Shown: positions 1-7,749 of the stretch, piece after piece
How the letters are laid out: every line of letters begins with the position of its first letter
Position numbering within the stretch: position 1 is the stretch's first letter
Assembly: GCA_902476265.1 (NCBI GenBank)
Contig: CABSCP010000005.1
Coordinates: 62,001 to 126,000, forward strand
Origin: an uncultured Lachnospiraceae bacterium
GTDB taxonomy: Bacteria > Bacillota > Clostridia > Lachnospirales > Lachnospiraceae
Length of the DNA stretch: 64,000 bases
Direction of reading: 5' to 3'
Translations under genes and position numbers: made by a program
The notes under the pieces: generated by a model
Told to the model about the DNA's origin: nothing
What the model saw: the letters and a program-made list of their open reading frames with translations, nothing else
Databases searched by the model: none

Positions 1-1152
1 GCCCGTCCGTTTGGAATAAATAAAGGTAAACGCGTTGTCAAACTTCACCCGCCGGATCACATCGATGGTTTCCTCTACGTCCGCCAAAGTCTCTCCCGGA
101 AATCCCACAATGATATCCGTGGTCAGGGAAATATCGGGAATCTCCCGTTTGATCTTTTCCGCCAGCAAAAGATACTGCTCTTTGGTGTAACGGCGGTTCA
201 TCTCTTTTAAAATCCGGGTGGAACCGGACTGCAGCGGCAGGTGCAGATGCCTGCAGATTTTTTTGGAGCGCTTCATCACCGCAATCAGCTCATCGGAAAG
301 ATCCTTTGGATGAGAAGTCATGAAACGGATCCGTTCCAGGCCTTCAATTTTTTCCACTTCTTCCAGAAGCTGTGCAAAACTCACCGGCGTTTCCAGATTC
401 TTTCCGTAGGAATTCACATTCTGCCCCAAAAGCATGACTTCCACCACGCCGTCTTTCACCAGCTCCTCGATTTCCCGGATAATATCTTTTGGCTCCCGGC
501 TCCGTTCCCTGCCCCGCACATAGGGCACAATGCAATAACTGCAGAAATTGTTGCAGCCAAACATGATGTTGATGCCGGACTTGAAGGGGTATTTGCGCTC
601 CACCGGCAAATCCTCCACAATCTGCCGGGTATCCTGCCAGATATCAATGACCATCCGGTCATTTTCAAACATACTGCATAAAAGCTCCGCAAATTTGAAA
701 ATATTGTGGGTCCCGAAAATCAGGTCCACAAACCGGTAGCTTTTTTGGATCTTTTCAATGACGGAAGTCTCCTGCATCATACAGCCGCAGAGCGCGATCC
801 TTTTGGCAGGGTTTTTCTTTTTCATGCTGTTTAAAAAACCAAGCCTGCCGTATACCCGCTGGTTGGCGTTGTCCCGCACCGTGCAGGTGTTATAAATGAC
901 AAAGTCCGCCGTCTCCTCCCGGATGAGCGCATATCCCACCTCTTCCAGTATCCCGGCCAGCTTTTCCGAATCCCGGGCATTCATCTGACACCCAAAGGTG
1001 ATGACGGAGGCGGAAAGAGGACGGCCCATTCTTTCGCTTTCCTCTTTTACATACTTCCTCGCTTTTGCGATAAAATAATACTGCCTTTCAGGCTCCGTTT
1101 CCGGGGCCGGCTTACTGATATCTATGCTGTCAAAATCTATATCCTTGTACAT
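1..1152 (-). CDS. miaB: tRNA-2-methylthio-N6-dimethylallyladenosine synthase MiaB (3' end cut by window edge)
   Basis: This radical-SAM enzyme adds the 2-methylthio group to i6A37 of tRNAs. The 384 visible codons show the N-terminal methylthiotransferase domain beginning at 'SVITFGCQMNARDSE', with its cluster cysteines (NTCTVRDNA, LCGCMMQE), followed by the radical-SAM motif CNNFCSYC (CxxxCxxC) and 'GQNVNSYGKN'. The C-terminal part, including the TRAM domain, lies beyond base 1. The ATG at 1152 is preceded by AAAGGCGGA, and a promoter lies just upstream. The next gene upstream is separated by about 280 bp, so miaB appears to start its own transcript. Confidence 0.95.
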   Translation of the reverse strand, partial: MYKDIDFDSIDISKPAPETEPERQYYFIAKARKYVKEESERMGRPLSASVITFGCQMNARDSEKLAGILEEVGYALIREETADFVIYNTCTVRDNANQRVYGRLGFLNSMKKKNPAKRIALCGCMMQETSVIEKIQKSYRFVDLIFGTHNIFKFAELLCSMFENDRMVIDIWQDTRQIVEDLPVERKYPFKSGINIMFGCNNFCSYCIVPYVRGRERSREPKDIIREIEELVKDGVVEVMLLGQNVNSYGKNLETPVSFAQLLEEVEKIEGLERIRFMTSHPKDLSDELIAVMKRSKKICRHLHLPLQSGSTRILKEMNRRYTKEQYLLLAEKIKREIPDISLTTDIIVGFPGETLADVEETIDVIRRVKFDNAFTFIYSKRTG

Positions 1153-1191
1153 TCTGCAATCCGCCTTTCAAAAAATAAAATATGCGTTCGT

Positions 1192-1220
1192 ATTATACCG
1201 CAAATCCATTTTTTATTCAA
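1192..1220 (-). promoter_or_regulatory. sigma-A-type promoter of miaB
   Basis: Read on the minus strand: TTGAAT at 1215-1220, a 17-bp spacer, then TATAAT at 1192-1197, about 40 bp before the miaB start codon. Confidence 0.7.
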
Positions 1221-1242
1221 GTAAAAGGGTCACACCTTCAGG

Positions 1243-1279
1243 ATAGCTGAAGTGGAAAGTTTATTTCCACTTCAGCTAT
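1243..1279. repeat. perfect 16-bp inverted repeat (hairpin)
   Basis: The arms ATAGCTGAAGTGGAAA (1243-1258) and their exact complement (1264-1279) flank a 5-base loop. No clean T-run follows on either strand, so it is not a textbook terminator. It sits between the end of the hydrolase transcript and the miaB promoter and may mark the edge of the sugar locus. Confidence 0.7.
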
Positions 1280-1367
1280 GGAAAATACTTTTTTCACCAT
1301 ATTCCCATTATCATCTAATAAATGATTAAAATGCCGGTAAATCCAGTTTTGTTTGCCAGAAACAGAC

Positions 1368-1402
1368 AAGGTGGCTCGCCTCTGAATGATGCAAGCCACC
1401 TT
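1368..1402 (-). terminator. probable transcription terminator after the hydrolase gene
   Basis: Nine-base arms AAGGTGGCT/AGCCACCTT (1368-1376 and 1394-1402) lie about 35 bp past the hydrolase stop. On the minus strand they are followed by a weak U-rich tail (GTCTGTTTCT). Confidence 0.5.
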
Positions 1403-1436
1403 ACCATTTAATTGTCACTCCTTTTAATATTCATTT

Positions 1437-2312
1437 TTATATTTCTCGGAAACACTTTATCAAAAAATCACCCATTAGTTTCCATGCTTTCTTTGCCTGT
1501 TCTTCATTATATTCAAACAAAACATGCGTGAACCCATGCTGGCATCCCTCAAAACATTTATAGGTTACGTCCACATTTTCCTTTCTTAACTTATCTGCAA
1601 GAACTTCCTCGTCTTTTCTCAAAGGATCATATTCAGCCGAAATAATCAGAAAAGCAGGAAAACCCTTTAGATCCGCATAAAGCGGAGTCGCAAGAGGATT
1701 TTGTCCATCTCCATGTTCAACCAAATACCAATCTTTATATTGTGTCATTCTGTCTACATTCCTATCATTTGCCAGTTGAATCTCTTCTTCTTCACTGATC
1801 GTCAGATTAACCGGAACATAATCTGCAATGATTCCTTTGATACTGTCTGCATGTCCTAAATCCCGCAGTTGCAGACAGGCACTGATAGCGATGCTCCCTC
1901 CCGCACTATGTCCTCCTATAACCACTTTATCAGCATCTATTGAATATTCATCTGCCCTTTTTAAGATACTTAATATCACTTCCGCAGATGTAACCGTCGG
2001 TTCAGGGAACTTATGTTCAGGTGCCAGAAGATAATCCACATTAACAACAATGCAATTTGCATGGTCTGCCAAAAATTGGCAAGCCGGTCCATCTTGTTCG
2101 CAATACCCCAGGACAAATCCGCCTCCGTGAAAATTAAAATAAACAGGTAAGGTTTCCTCGTTATATTCTGACGGATAATACAGATAAACATCTACATATT
2201 CCGAACTGGTTGCAATTGATTTTTTTCTAAAATTCTTTTTTCTTTTTTCATTTAACAGAAATTTTTGAAACTTTTCTTCTTTTGTTGCTCGGTAACAATA
2301 AATATTATCCAT
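1437..2312 (-). CDS. alpha/beta hydrolase, hormone-sensitive-lipase-like (GDXG family)
   Basis: This is a cytoplasmic esterase or lipase-like hydrolase of unknown substrate. Visible family marks are the oxyanion-hole motif HGGGF, the nucleophile elbow GGHSAGG, the acidic residue in 'SAEYDPLR' and the catalytic histidine in 'CQHGFTH'. No signal peptide is seen. I place the start at the ATG at 2312 because GAGGTG stands 6 bp before it; an ATG seven codons upstream (2333) has no ribosome-binding site. It follows the PTS gene and a GH32 remnant, so it probably shared their transcript. A role in removing acyl groups from the imported sugar is possible but is only a guess from position. Confidence 0.8.
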   Translation of the reverse strand: MDNIYCYRATKEEKFQKFLLNEKRKKNFRKKSIATSSEYVDVYLYYPSEYNEETLPVYFNFHGGGFVLGYCEQDGPACQFLADHANCIVVNVDYLLAPEHKFPEPTVTSAEVILSILKRADEYSIDADKVVIGGHSAGGSIAISACLQLRDLGHADSIKGIIADYVPVNLTISEEEEIQLANDRNVDRMTQYKDWYLVEHGDGQNPLATPLYADLKGFPAFLIISAEYDPLRKDEEVLADKLRKENVDVTYKCFEGCQHGFTHVLFEYNEEQAKKAWKLMGDFLIKCFREI

Positions 2313-2333
2313 AATCTGCACCTCATTCTTCAT

Positions 2334-2592
2334 TCAACTATATTGCTATTCCTATATACTGATTCCATCTTATAAAAATGAATATGAGCACCTGCAGAAC
2401 GCTTTTCAAAACGAATTACATTAGCTTGCGTCTCCGTTTCCGTCCTCAAAACTCTGTGGTGCATAAAAATCAAACCCGTAATCCGCCTTCCTGACAGTAA
2501 AACACCCTGTGGACAATCCTGTTTCCCACAACAAATGCGCCTCTGAATAAACGCCACGCCCGTCTGACTTAACCGTATTAATACTACAAGGA
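2334..2592 (-). pseudogene. remnant of a GH32 sucrose-6-phosphate hydrolase (scrB-like)
   Basis: There is no intact gene between the PTS gene and the hydrolase. In one minus-strand frame (stop at 2421-2423) the stretch reads ...VYSEAHLLWETG...DYGFDFYAPQSFEDGNG. This matches the GH32 hallmark around FYAPQ-F-D-GRR, and a frame slip just after GNG restores 'RR'. A second frame running to 2330 ends in 'AHIHFYKMESVYRN', which could be the C-terminal tail of such an enzyme. I read this as an internally deleted, frameshifted scrB remnant. Its position directly behind a sucrose-family PTS gene supports the call. Confidence 0.6.
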
Positions 2593-2593
2593 A

Positions 2594-4033
2594 TCAACAA
2601 GGTAATTCCGAATTTTTATTTAATGATGTCCTCGCAAGTATATGCGTAAGAACAAATGCTATGGTGATTGATATCATCATACCTAAACAATATACTGGCA
2701 AATCCCCGGGCCTATAGCACAGAAGCCCTAATAATCCGCCTGCGCCCATGGATATTGCTCTCAGTTTAATCAGAGCAAAAAATGCGGAACCTGTTGCCGA
2801 ACCACATAAGGCAGAAATGAAAGCATATTTATATTTTAAGTTAATACCAAACAATGCCGGTTCGCTGACTCCTAAAATAGATGTAAATCCAGAAGAAAAA
2901 GCCTCATTTTTCAGTTCTTTATCCTGTCGATAAATGTGTGCAATTGCCAATGAAGACGCTCCAAGAGCTACGTTACTCATTGCCGCAACCGGAAGGATAA
3001 ATGTGCCTCCCGTTTTTGCAATATCCGCTACTAATTGCGTTTCTACTGGTATGAATGTATGGTGCATTCCCGTAATTACCATTGGAGCATAAAGAAGGCC
3101 CAATACAATTCCGCCAAATACTCCGGTAGTGTTATAAAGCCATACCAATGCATCTGTCAGCATAAATCCGGTAGTCCGTAATACTGGCCCGATTACCATA
3201 AATGTGATGAATGCTGTAATTACCAATGCCATAAATGGTACATAGAAATTTAAAACATTTCTGATCTTCTTTCGTCCAAAAATCTCAACTTTTGCCAGTA
3301 TGTAAGATGCTGCAAGAATAGGAAGCACTGTCGAGTGATACCCGATCTGCTGTACATGCATCCCGAATATTTCCCATACCGGAATGTCAACACCTGCTGT
3401 TGACGCAGGATTGATCAGGCTGCCTCCTACCATACAAAGTCCTAATGTGGCTCCTAAAAGCGGAGTTCCACCAAACTTTTTTGTAGCTGAAAAGCCAATC
3501 AATACTGGTAAAAAGGTAAACGGTATGCCGGATAAGTGACTTAAAAACCCAACAATTCCTGATAAACTCGGAACCAACTCTACAATAGATTTGTCCGGAG
3601 AAACAAAACCAGGAGTAGTTAAAAAAGCCGTAATGCACATTAACAAACCGCCTGCCACAACGATAGGAATAATCGGAACAAAGATATCTGAGATTACTTT
3701 TATGCCAGCAGATAACTTATTTTTCTTCCTGTATGCCTGTTTTGTTTCCTGAATTGTTGACTGAGCCTTATTTTTAGCCTGCGCCCTACGCGTCAACTCC
3801 GCAAATTCATCATAAACATTGCTTACATCCGTTGCCCCAATAATAAACTGATTTTGACCGTCTGTTACAAAATGTCCTTTGACAGCCTTGATTGTCTTGA
3901 TTTTTGCAGTATCAACCAAGTCCTGATTTCTTACCTCCAGACGCAGCCGTGTTGCGCAATGTGTAGAGGAAATAATATTATCTATCCCACCTGCCGCTTC
4001 CAAAATTTCGCCTGCTACTTTTTTGTGATCCAT
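2594..4033 (-). CDS. PTS transporter, fused EIIB-EIIC, sucrose/glucoside family
   Basis: This membrane permease phosphorylates a sugar, most likely sucrose or a related disaccharide, during import. Residues 1-85 form the EIIB domain with the phosphocysteine in THCATRLRL (Cys26). From about residue 108 there is a multi-spanning EIIC domain containing 'GVSEPALFGINLKYKY', the family's substrate-loop motif. No EIIA domain is fused (479 aa, ending after EIIC), so phosphate must come from an EIIA encoded elsewhere. The divergent lacI gene and the operators between them point to sugar-induced expression. With the downstream GH32 gene broken, the fate of the imported sugar phosphate is unclear. Confidence 0.9.
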   Translation of the reverse strand: MDHKKVAGEILEAAGGIDNIISSTHCATRLRLEVRNQDLVDTAKIKTIKAVKGHFVTDGQNQFIIGATDVSNVYDEFAELTRRAQAKNKAQSTIQETKQAYRKKNKLSAGIKVISDIFVPIIPIVVAGGLLMCITAFLTTPGFVSPDKSIVELVPSLSGIVGFLSHLSGIPFTFLPVLIGFSATKKFGGTPLLGATLGLCMVGGSLINPASTAGVDIPVWEIFGMHVQQIGYHSTVLPILAASYILAKVEIFGRKKIRNVLNFYVPFMALVITAFITFMVIGPVLRTTGFMLTDALVWLYNTTGVFGGIVLGLLYAPMVITGMHHTFIPVETQLVADIAKTGGTFILPVAAMSNVALGASSLAIAHIYRQDKELKNEAFSSGFTSILGVSEPALFGINLKYKYAFISALCGSATGSAFFALIKLRAISMGAGGLLGLLCYRPGDLPVYCLGMMISITIAFVLTHILARTSLNKNSELPC

Positions 4034-4085
4034 AAATTTTCTCTCCTTCTCTCTTATAGCTTCACATCAATTTTAGATTTCTATT

Positions 4086-4104
4086 ATGAGACCGTTCCCA
4101 TAAT
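4086..4104. promoter_or_regulatory. LacI-type operator O1, at the PTS transcription start
   Basis: The core GAGACCGTTCCCAT shares CGTTCCC with O2 and O3. It lies just downstream of the PTS -10 box, where a bound repressor would block transcription. Confidence 0.6.
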
Positions 4105-4107
4105 TAA

Positions 4108-4137
4108 TATATACCATCTTTTATATATATTTGTCAA
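4108..4137 (-). promoter_or_regulatory. promoter of the PTS operon
   Basis: Minus strand: a perfect TTGACA at 4132-4137, an 18-bp spacer, then TATATA at 4108-4113. Operators O1 and O2 bracket it on either side. Confidence 0.7.
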
Positions 4138-4145
4138 TATATTTT

Positions 4146-4159
4146 TGGGATCGTTCCCA
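4146..4159. promoter_or_regulatory. LacI-type operator O2, upstream of the PTS -35 box
   Basis: TGGGATCGTTCCCA is a near-perfect palindrome centred on CG, typical of LacI-family sites, and is the most symmetric of the three copies. Confidence 0.65.
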
Positions 4160-4186
4160 CTTTTAATTTAGCAGCAAAAATATTAT

Positions 4187-4203
4187 AAAACCGTTCCCGT
4201 TTT
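4187..4203. promoter_or_regulatory. LacI-type operator O3, upstream of lacI
   Basis: AAAACCGTTCCCGTTTT carries the same CGTTCCC core 17-30 bp before the TATAAT at 4220-4225 that probably serves lacI. It would overlap the -35 region of that promoter and suggests autoregulation. Confidence 0.55.
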
Positions 4204-4219
4204 CTCTTTATTTTTCTTC

Positions 4220-4225
4220 TATAAT
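4220..4225 (+). promoter_or_regulatory. probable -10 box of the lacI-family gene
   Basis: A perfect TATAAT lies 95 bp before the start codon. No good -35 is seen. A 9-bp inverted repeat GTAAAATGG/CCATTTTAC (4229-4257) lies in the leader just downstream. Confidence 0.45.
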
Positions 4226-4319
4226 GTTGTAAAATGGCAATATCTTCACCATTTTACCATCATCCCCCATCCCTGACTTTTGTTTGGGCTTTCTAGGGGT
4301 ATTATAAAGGAGATTTTAT

Positions 4320-5294
4320 ATGGCATTGACAATAGAAGATATTGCAAAACTAAGTGATACCTCAAAAAGCACTGTTTCCAGATTCTTAAATGGCGGAAGT
4401 GTCTCTGCAAAAACATCCGAACGCATCAAAAAGGCTATTAATGAAACCGGCTTTGAAATGAATCTTTCAGCCAGCCGCTTAAAAACAAAAAAAAGTCACC
4501 TGATCGGCGTGCTATTTGAAGGTTTTGGTTCCTTTAGCATTTCTAAAATGATGATTGGAATCAACAAGAAATTACAGGAATTAAGCTATCAGCCCTTTTT
4601 TATGTATGACGATCTAAGTGAGGATAACAAAATAAACAGCATGAAAGCGCTGGTTTCTCAGGGGGTTGACGGAATTATTCTTGGATCAGGCGTAATAACA
4701 AAAGAACATTTAAAATATATATCCTCCTTACCTATTCCCGTATTGATCCTTGGGCAAAGATCGGAGTTTGTTCCTTATTGTAAAATCGACGACTATAAAG
4801 CAGGACAACTGCTAGCAAATTATCTGGTAAATGGGGATTATAAAAAAATTGCCTATATCGGTCGTTCGGAAATAGACAAGGCTGTAGGCGTAGAAAGAAA
4901 AAACGGATTCTGTGATGTTATAAAAGCCGATAAAAACAAACAGCTTTTTTTATTTGAATCTCATTTCACCATCGAATCCTCATATAAACAGGCGGAAGAA
5001 GTCTTAAAAGTCCAACCGGATTTAATTGTTGGTGCAACTGACAGAATCATCATGGGCATCATAAAATACCTCAACGAACAAGGAATCCGTATCCCTGACC
5101 AGATTGCCGTAGCCGGATTTGGAGATAATGAATATGGAGAAATATTAAATCCAAAATTAACATCCGTCTTTATGGACTACAGTACCTTAGGAGAAAAATC
5201 AGCAGAAACCATAGTTAAATTGATAAATAATGAACCTGTAGAAAAAAACTACACCGATTTTTGCATAAAATTAAGGAAAAGAGAAAGTGCATGA
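4320..5294 (+). CDS. LacI-family transcriptional regulator
   Basis: This sugar-responsive DNA-binding repressor has an N-terminal helix-turn-helix and hinge (residues 1-60: 'TIEDIAKLSDTSKSTVSRFL' then NLSASRLKTKK). A periplasmic-binding-protein-like effector domain follows to residue 324. The ATG is preceded by AAAGGAG at 7-bp spacing. It is divergent from the PTS gene, and three matching operator-like sites lie between them, so it most likely represses both itself and the PTS operon until the sugar or sugar phosphate is present. The gene is visibly AT-richer than the flanking housekeeping operons, which would fit acquisition of the locus by transfer. Confidence 0.9.
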   Translation: MALTIEDIAKLSDTSKSTVSRFLNGGSVSAKTSERIKKAINETGFEMNLSASRLKTKKSHLIGVLFEGFGSFSISKMMIGINKKLQELSYQPFFMYDDLSEDNKINSMKALVSQGVDGIILGSGVITKEHLKYISSLPIPVLILGQRSEFVPYCKIDDYKAGQLLANYLVNGDYKKIAYIGRSEIDKAVGVERKNGFCDVIKADKNKQLFLFESHFTIESSYKQAEEVLKVQPDLIVGATDRIIMGIIKYLNEQGIRIPDQIAVAGFGDNEYGEILNPKLTSVFMDYSTLGEKSAETIVKLINNEPVEKNYTDFCIKLRKRESA

Positions 5295-5360
5295 AAATGG
5301 TACAACATGATTTCAAGCATAAAATAGGCACTCATTTCTGAATGCCTATCCCAAAGTTGC

Positions 5361-5492
5361 CTATTCACTTTTGACCGTTTCCACGGTACAATTCGGGTAG
5401 CAAGGCATTACTTGTACGCCCTGTTTTACCCTTAATTTTTCCCTCACCAGGCCCCATAGAAGCGGTTTTAAGGCGACTCCTTTGAAACAGCC
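5361..5492 (-). pseudogene. unidentified decayed coding remnant
   Basis: A 43-codon stretch on the minus strand, bounded by TAA (5493-5495) and TAG (5361-5363), has protein-like composition (for example KGVALKPLLWGLVREKL and MPCYPNCTVETVK). It has no start codon or ribosome-binding site. It looks like the 3' end of a lost gene between lacI and pepT. I do not recognise the family. The rest of the 225-bp gap holds only short inverted repeats (5324-5349; 5466-5498). Confidence 0.3.
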
Positions 5493-5519
5493 TTAAAAAA
5501 TCCTTTCTTTATGCGGGTT

Positions 5520-6767
5520 TTATACAGCAGCCCCATCCGCATAGAGCATGACGATATTCTTTAAAATCTCCACACAGGCCTCCATGGACTGGACACATAC
5601 ATATTCGAAGCGCCCGTGGAAATTCAATCCCCCGGTGCACAGGTTGGGACAGGGAAGCCCCATGAAAGAAAGCCTGGCGCCGTCCGTACCGCCCCGGATC
5701 GGGGAAATTTTGGGCGTTACGCCCGCCAGTTCCATGGCTTTTACCGCGTTATCAATCAGATGGGCGTTATCCGAAAGGATTTTTTCCTTCATGTTATAGT
5801 AACTGTCCTTCATCTTCACCTCAAAAGTGCCGTTTCCGTACTTCTGATTCAAAAAATCGGCGCAGCTTTGGAAAAACGCTTTTTTCTGTTCAAATTTTTC
5901 CCGGTCATGATCCCGGATGATATAGTCTGCCACGATTTGCTCCGTATTTCCGGAAATGGAATCCGGATGATAGAAGCCTTCATAATGTTCCGTGTAGGCG
6001 GGATTTTCCTGCACCGGCAGCAGGCTCTGGAATTCCTGGGCCAGCAGGATGGCGTTTCGCATTTTATTTTTGGCGCTGCCCGGATGCACGCTGTAGCCGT
6101 GCACAAGGAGTTTGGCCCCTGCCGCGTTGAAGTTTTCATATTCCAGTTCGCCCAGCTCGCCGCCGTCCACCGTATAGGCAAAATCAGCGCCGAAGCCTTC
6201 CACATCGAAATGATCCACGCCCTCGCCCACTTCCTCGTCGGGAGTGAAGCCGATGCGGATTTTCCCGTGGGGAACTTCGGGATGGTTGAGCAGGTATTCT
6301 GCCAGCGCCATAATTTCCGCCACGCCCGCCTTATCATCCGCGCCCAGCAAAGTGGTGCCGTCCGTCACAATCAGGTCTTTTCCGATATAGCGCTCCAGTT
6401 CCGGGTTATCTCCGGCACTCAGCACGATGTTCTTCTCTTCGTTTAACAGGATGTCTCCACCGGGATAGTTCTCCACAATCCTCGGCTTTACATCGGTGCC
6501 GGTAATCACCGGCGCGGTGTCCATATGGGCGATAAAACCGATCACCGGCGCCTGTCTGCCCGCCGGAAGGGTAGAGGGGATGGTGGCATAAACATAACAG
6601 TACTCTTCATCCAGCTTCACATCTGCAGCGCCCATTTCCACCAGCTGATCAAATAAAAGCCGTGCCAGATCAAACTGCTTTTTTGTGCTGGGAAAGCATT
6701 CCTGCTCCACCTCCGAACGGGTATCTATTTTTACATAGGTTAAAAATCTGTCAACTACATTGTTCAT
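5520..6767 (-). CDS. pepT: peptidase T (tripeptide aminopeptidase)
   Basis: This M20-family zinc metallopeptidase releases N-terminal residues from tripeptides in the cytoplasm. Metal and catalytic motifs are visible: HMDTAP (His81, Asp83), GADDKAG (Asp144), DEEVGEG (Glu178/179), 'TVDGGELGELEYENFNAA' and the C-terminal 'LNFHGRFEY' histidine. Length is 415 aa, normal for PepT. The start is put at 6767 because GTGAGGAA precedes it by 6 bp; an in-frame ATG at 6788 lies inside the end of ldh and lacks an SD sequence. It is the last gene of the proB-to-pepT run. Confidence 0.93.
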   Translation of the reverse strand: MNNVVDRFLTYVKIDTRSEVEQECFPSTKKQFDLARLLFDQLVEMGAADVKLDEEYCYVYATIPSTLPAGRQAPVIGFIAHMDTAPVITGTDVKPRIVENYPGGDILLNEEKNIVLSAGDNPELERYIGKDLIVTDGTTLLGADDKAGVAEIMALAEYLLNHPEVPHGKIRIGFTPDEEVGEGVDHFDVEGFGADFAYTVDGGELGELEYENFNAAGAKLLVHGYSVHPGSAKNKMRNAILLAQEFQSLLPVQENPAYTEHYEGFYHPDSISGNTEQIVADYIIRDHDREKFEQKKAFFQSCADFLNQKYGNGTFEVKMKDSYYNMKEKILSDNAHLIDNAVKAMELAGVTPKISPIRGGTDGARLSFMGLPCPNLCTGGLNFHGRFEYVCVQSMEACVEILKNIVMLYADGAAV

Positions 6768-6777
6768 CTTTGATTCC

Positions 6778-7737
6778 TCACAATTCATATTCCATTATTT
6801 TCCGGGTGTACTCCCGGATCAGTTTGGTGGATTCCTTAAAGCGGGTCAGTTCGCCCGGGGTCATGTGGATTTCCAGCACATCCGAAGCGCCGCTGCGGTT
6901 TAAAATGGTGGGAACGCCTGCATAGACATCCTCTTCCCCGTATTCCCCTTCCAACAGCGTGGAAACAGGAATGATGCGGTTTTCATCGTTCAAAATCGCT
7001 TTGATAATTCCGGCGCAGGCCGTGGCGATCCCATAATAGGTGGTACCCTTGCGGTTCAGGATTTCCCAGCCTTCTCTGGCAGTTTTGTTCACCAGTTCGT
7101 CCAGACTCACATCCCCCACCAGTTTTTTATTGTCCGCGATCACATCAAAAAGCGGTTTCCCCGCGATGGTGACAGTGGACCAGGGAACCATCTGAGAGTC
7201 CCCGTGCTCGCCCATGGAATAAGCGTGGACGCTTCTGGGATCCACATTCACCAGCTGGGCGATGAAATTTTTCAGGCGGGCCGAGTCAATCGCGGTGCCC
7301 GTGCCGATGACCTGATTTTTGGGCAGGCCGGAAAGTTTATAGACATAGTGGGCGATGATGTCCACCGGATTGGAAATGATGATAAAAATACCGTCAAAAC
7401 CGCTGGCCATGATGGGATCCACAATGGATTTGCAGATTCTCGCGCTGGCTTCCAGCGTATCCAGCCGGGTCTGGCCCTGTTTTGGCGGCGCGCCGGCCGT
7501 AATCACGATGATATCCATATCCCCGCAGTCCGCATAGGTGCCTGTGGTCAGCTTCACGTTCCGTCCCAGATATTCAATGGAGTCATGCAGATCCATCATT
7601 TCTCCCAAAGCCCGCTCCTGGTTGATATCGATCATCATGATTTCATCGCAGATCCCCTGGGTTTCCAGACTGAAGGCGGTGGTGGATCCCACCAGTCCGC
7701 AGCCCACAATCGCCACTTTTTTTCTTGTAATTTTCAT
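6778..7737 (-). CDS. ldh: L-lactate/malate dehydrogenase family protein, probably L-lactate dehydrogenase
   Basis: This NAD-dependent 2-hydroxyacid dehydrogenase would reduce pyruvate to lactate and regenerate NAD+. It has the Rossmann motif VGCGLVGS (residues 11-18), Arg91 in the mobile loop, Asp151/Arg154 in 'GTAIDSARL' and the catalytic His178 in 'GEHGDS'. The loop reads PPKQGQTRLD, so the residue that is Gln in lactate and Arg in malate dehydrogenases (position 102 in the classical numbering) appears to be proline here. Substrate preference is therefore uncertain. It lies 12 bp after proA with a good SD (AAGGGGG), so it is co-transcribed with proline genes. Confidence 0.85.
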   Translation of the reverse strand: MKITRKKVAIVGCGLVGSTTAFSLETQGICDEIMMIDINQERALGEMMDLHDSIEYLGRNVKLTTGTYADCGDMDIIVITAGAPPKQGQTRLDTLEASARICKSIVDPIMASGFDGIFIIISNPVDIIAHYVYKLSGLPKNQVIGTGTAIDSARLKNFIAQLVNVDPRSVHAYSMGEHGDSQMVPWSTVTIAGKPLFDVIADNKKLVGDVSLDELVNKTAREGWEILNRKGTTYYGIATACAGIIKAILNDENRIIPVSTLLEGEYGEEDVYAGVPTILNRSGASDVLEIHMTPGELTRFKESTKLIREYTRKIMEYEL

Positions 7738-7749
7738 TTTGATACCCCC

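Noticed and set aside
1315..1407. A 30-codon minus-strand frame with a good SD (AAAAGGAGTG) just after the hydrolase gene
   Set aside because: It contains the probable terminator hairpin and its product (MVRWLASFRGEPP...) has no sign of selection; the SD is probably chance in a T/A-rich tail.
5466..5498. Inverted repeat TTTTAAGGC/GCCTTAAAA downstream of pepT as a terminator
   Set aside because: Neither strand has a T-run directly after the stem, and it lies inside a decayed coding remnant.
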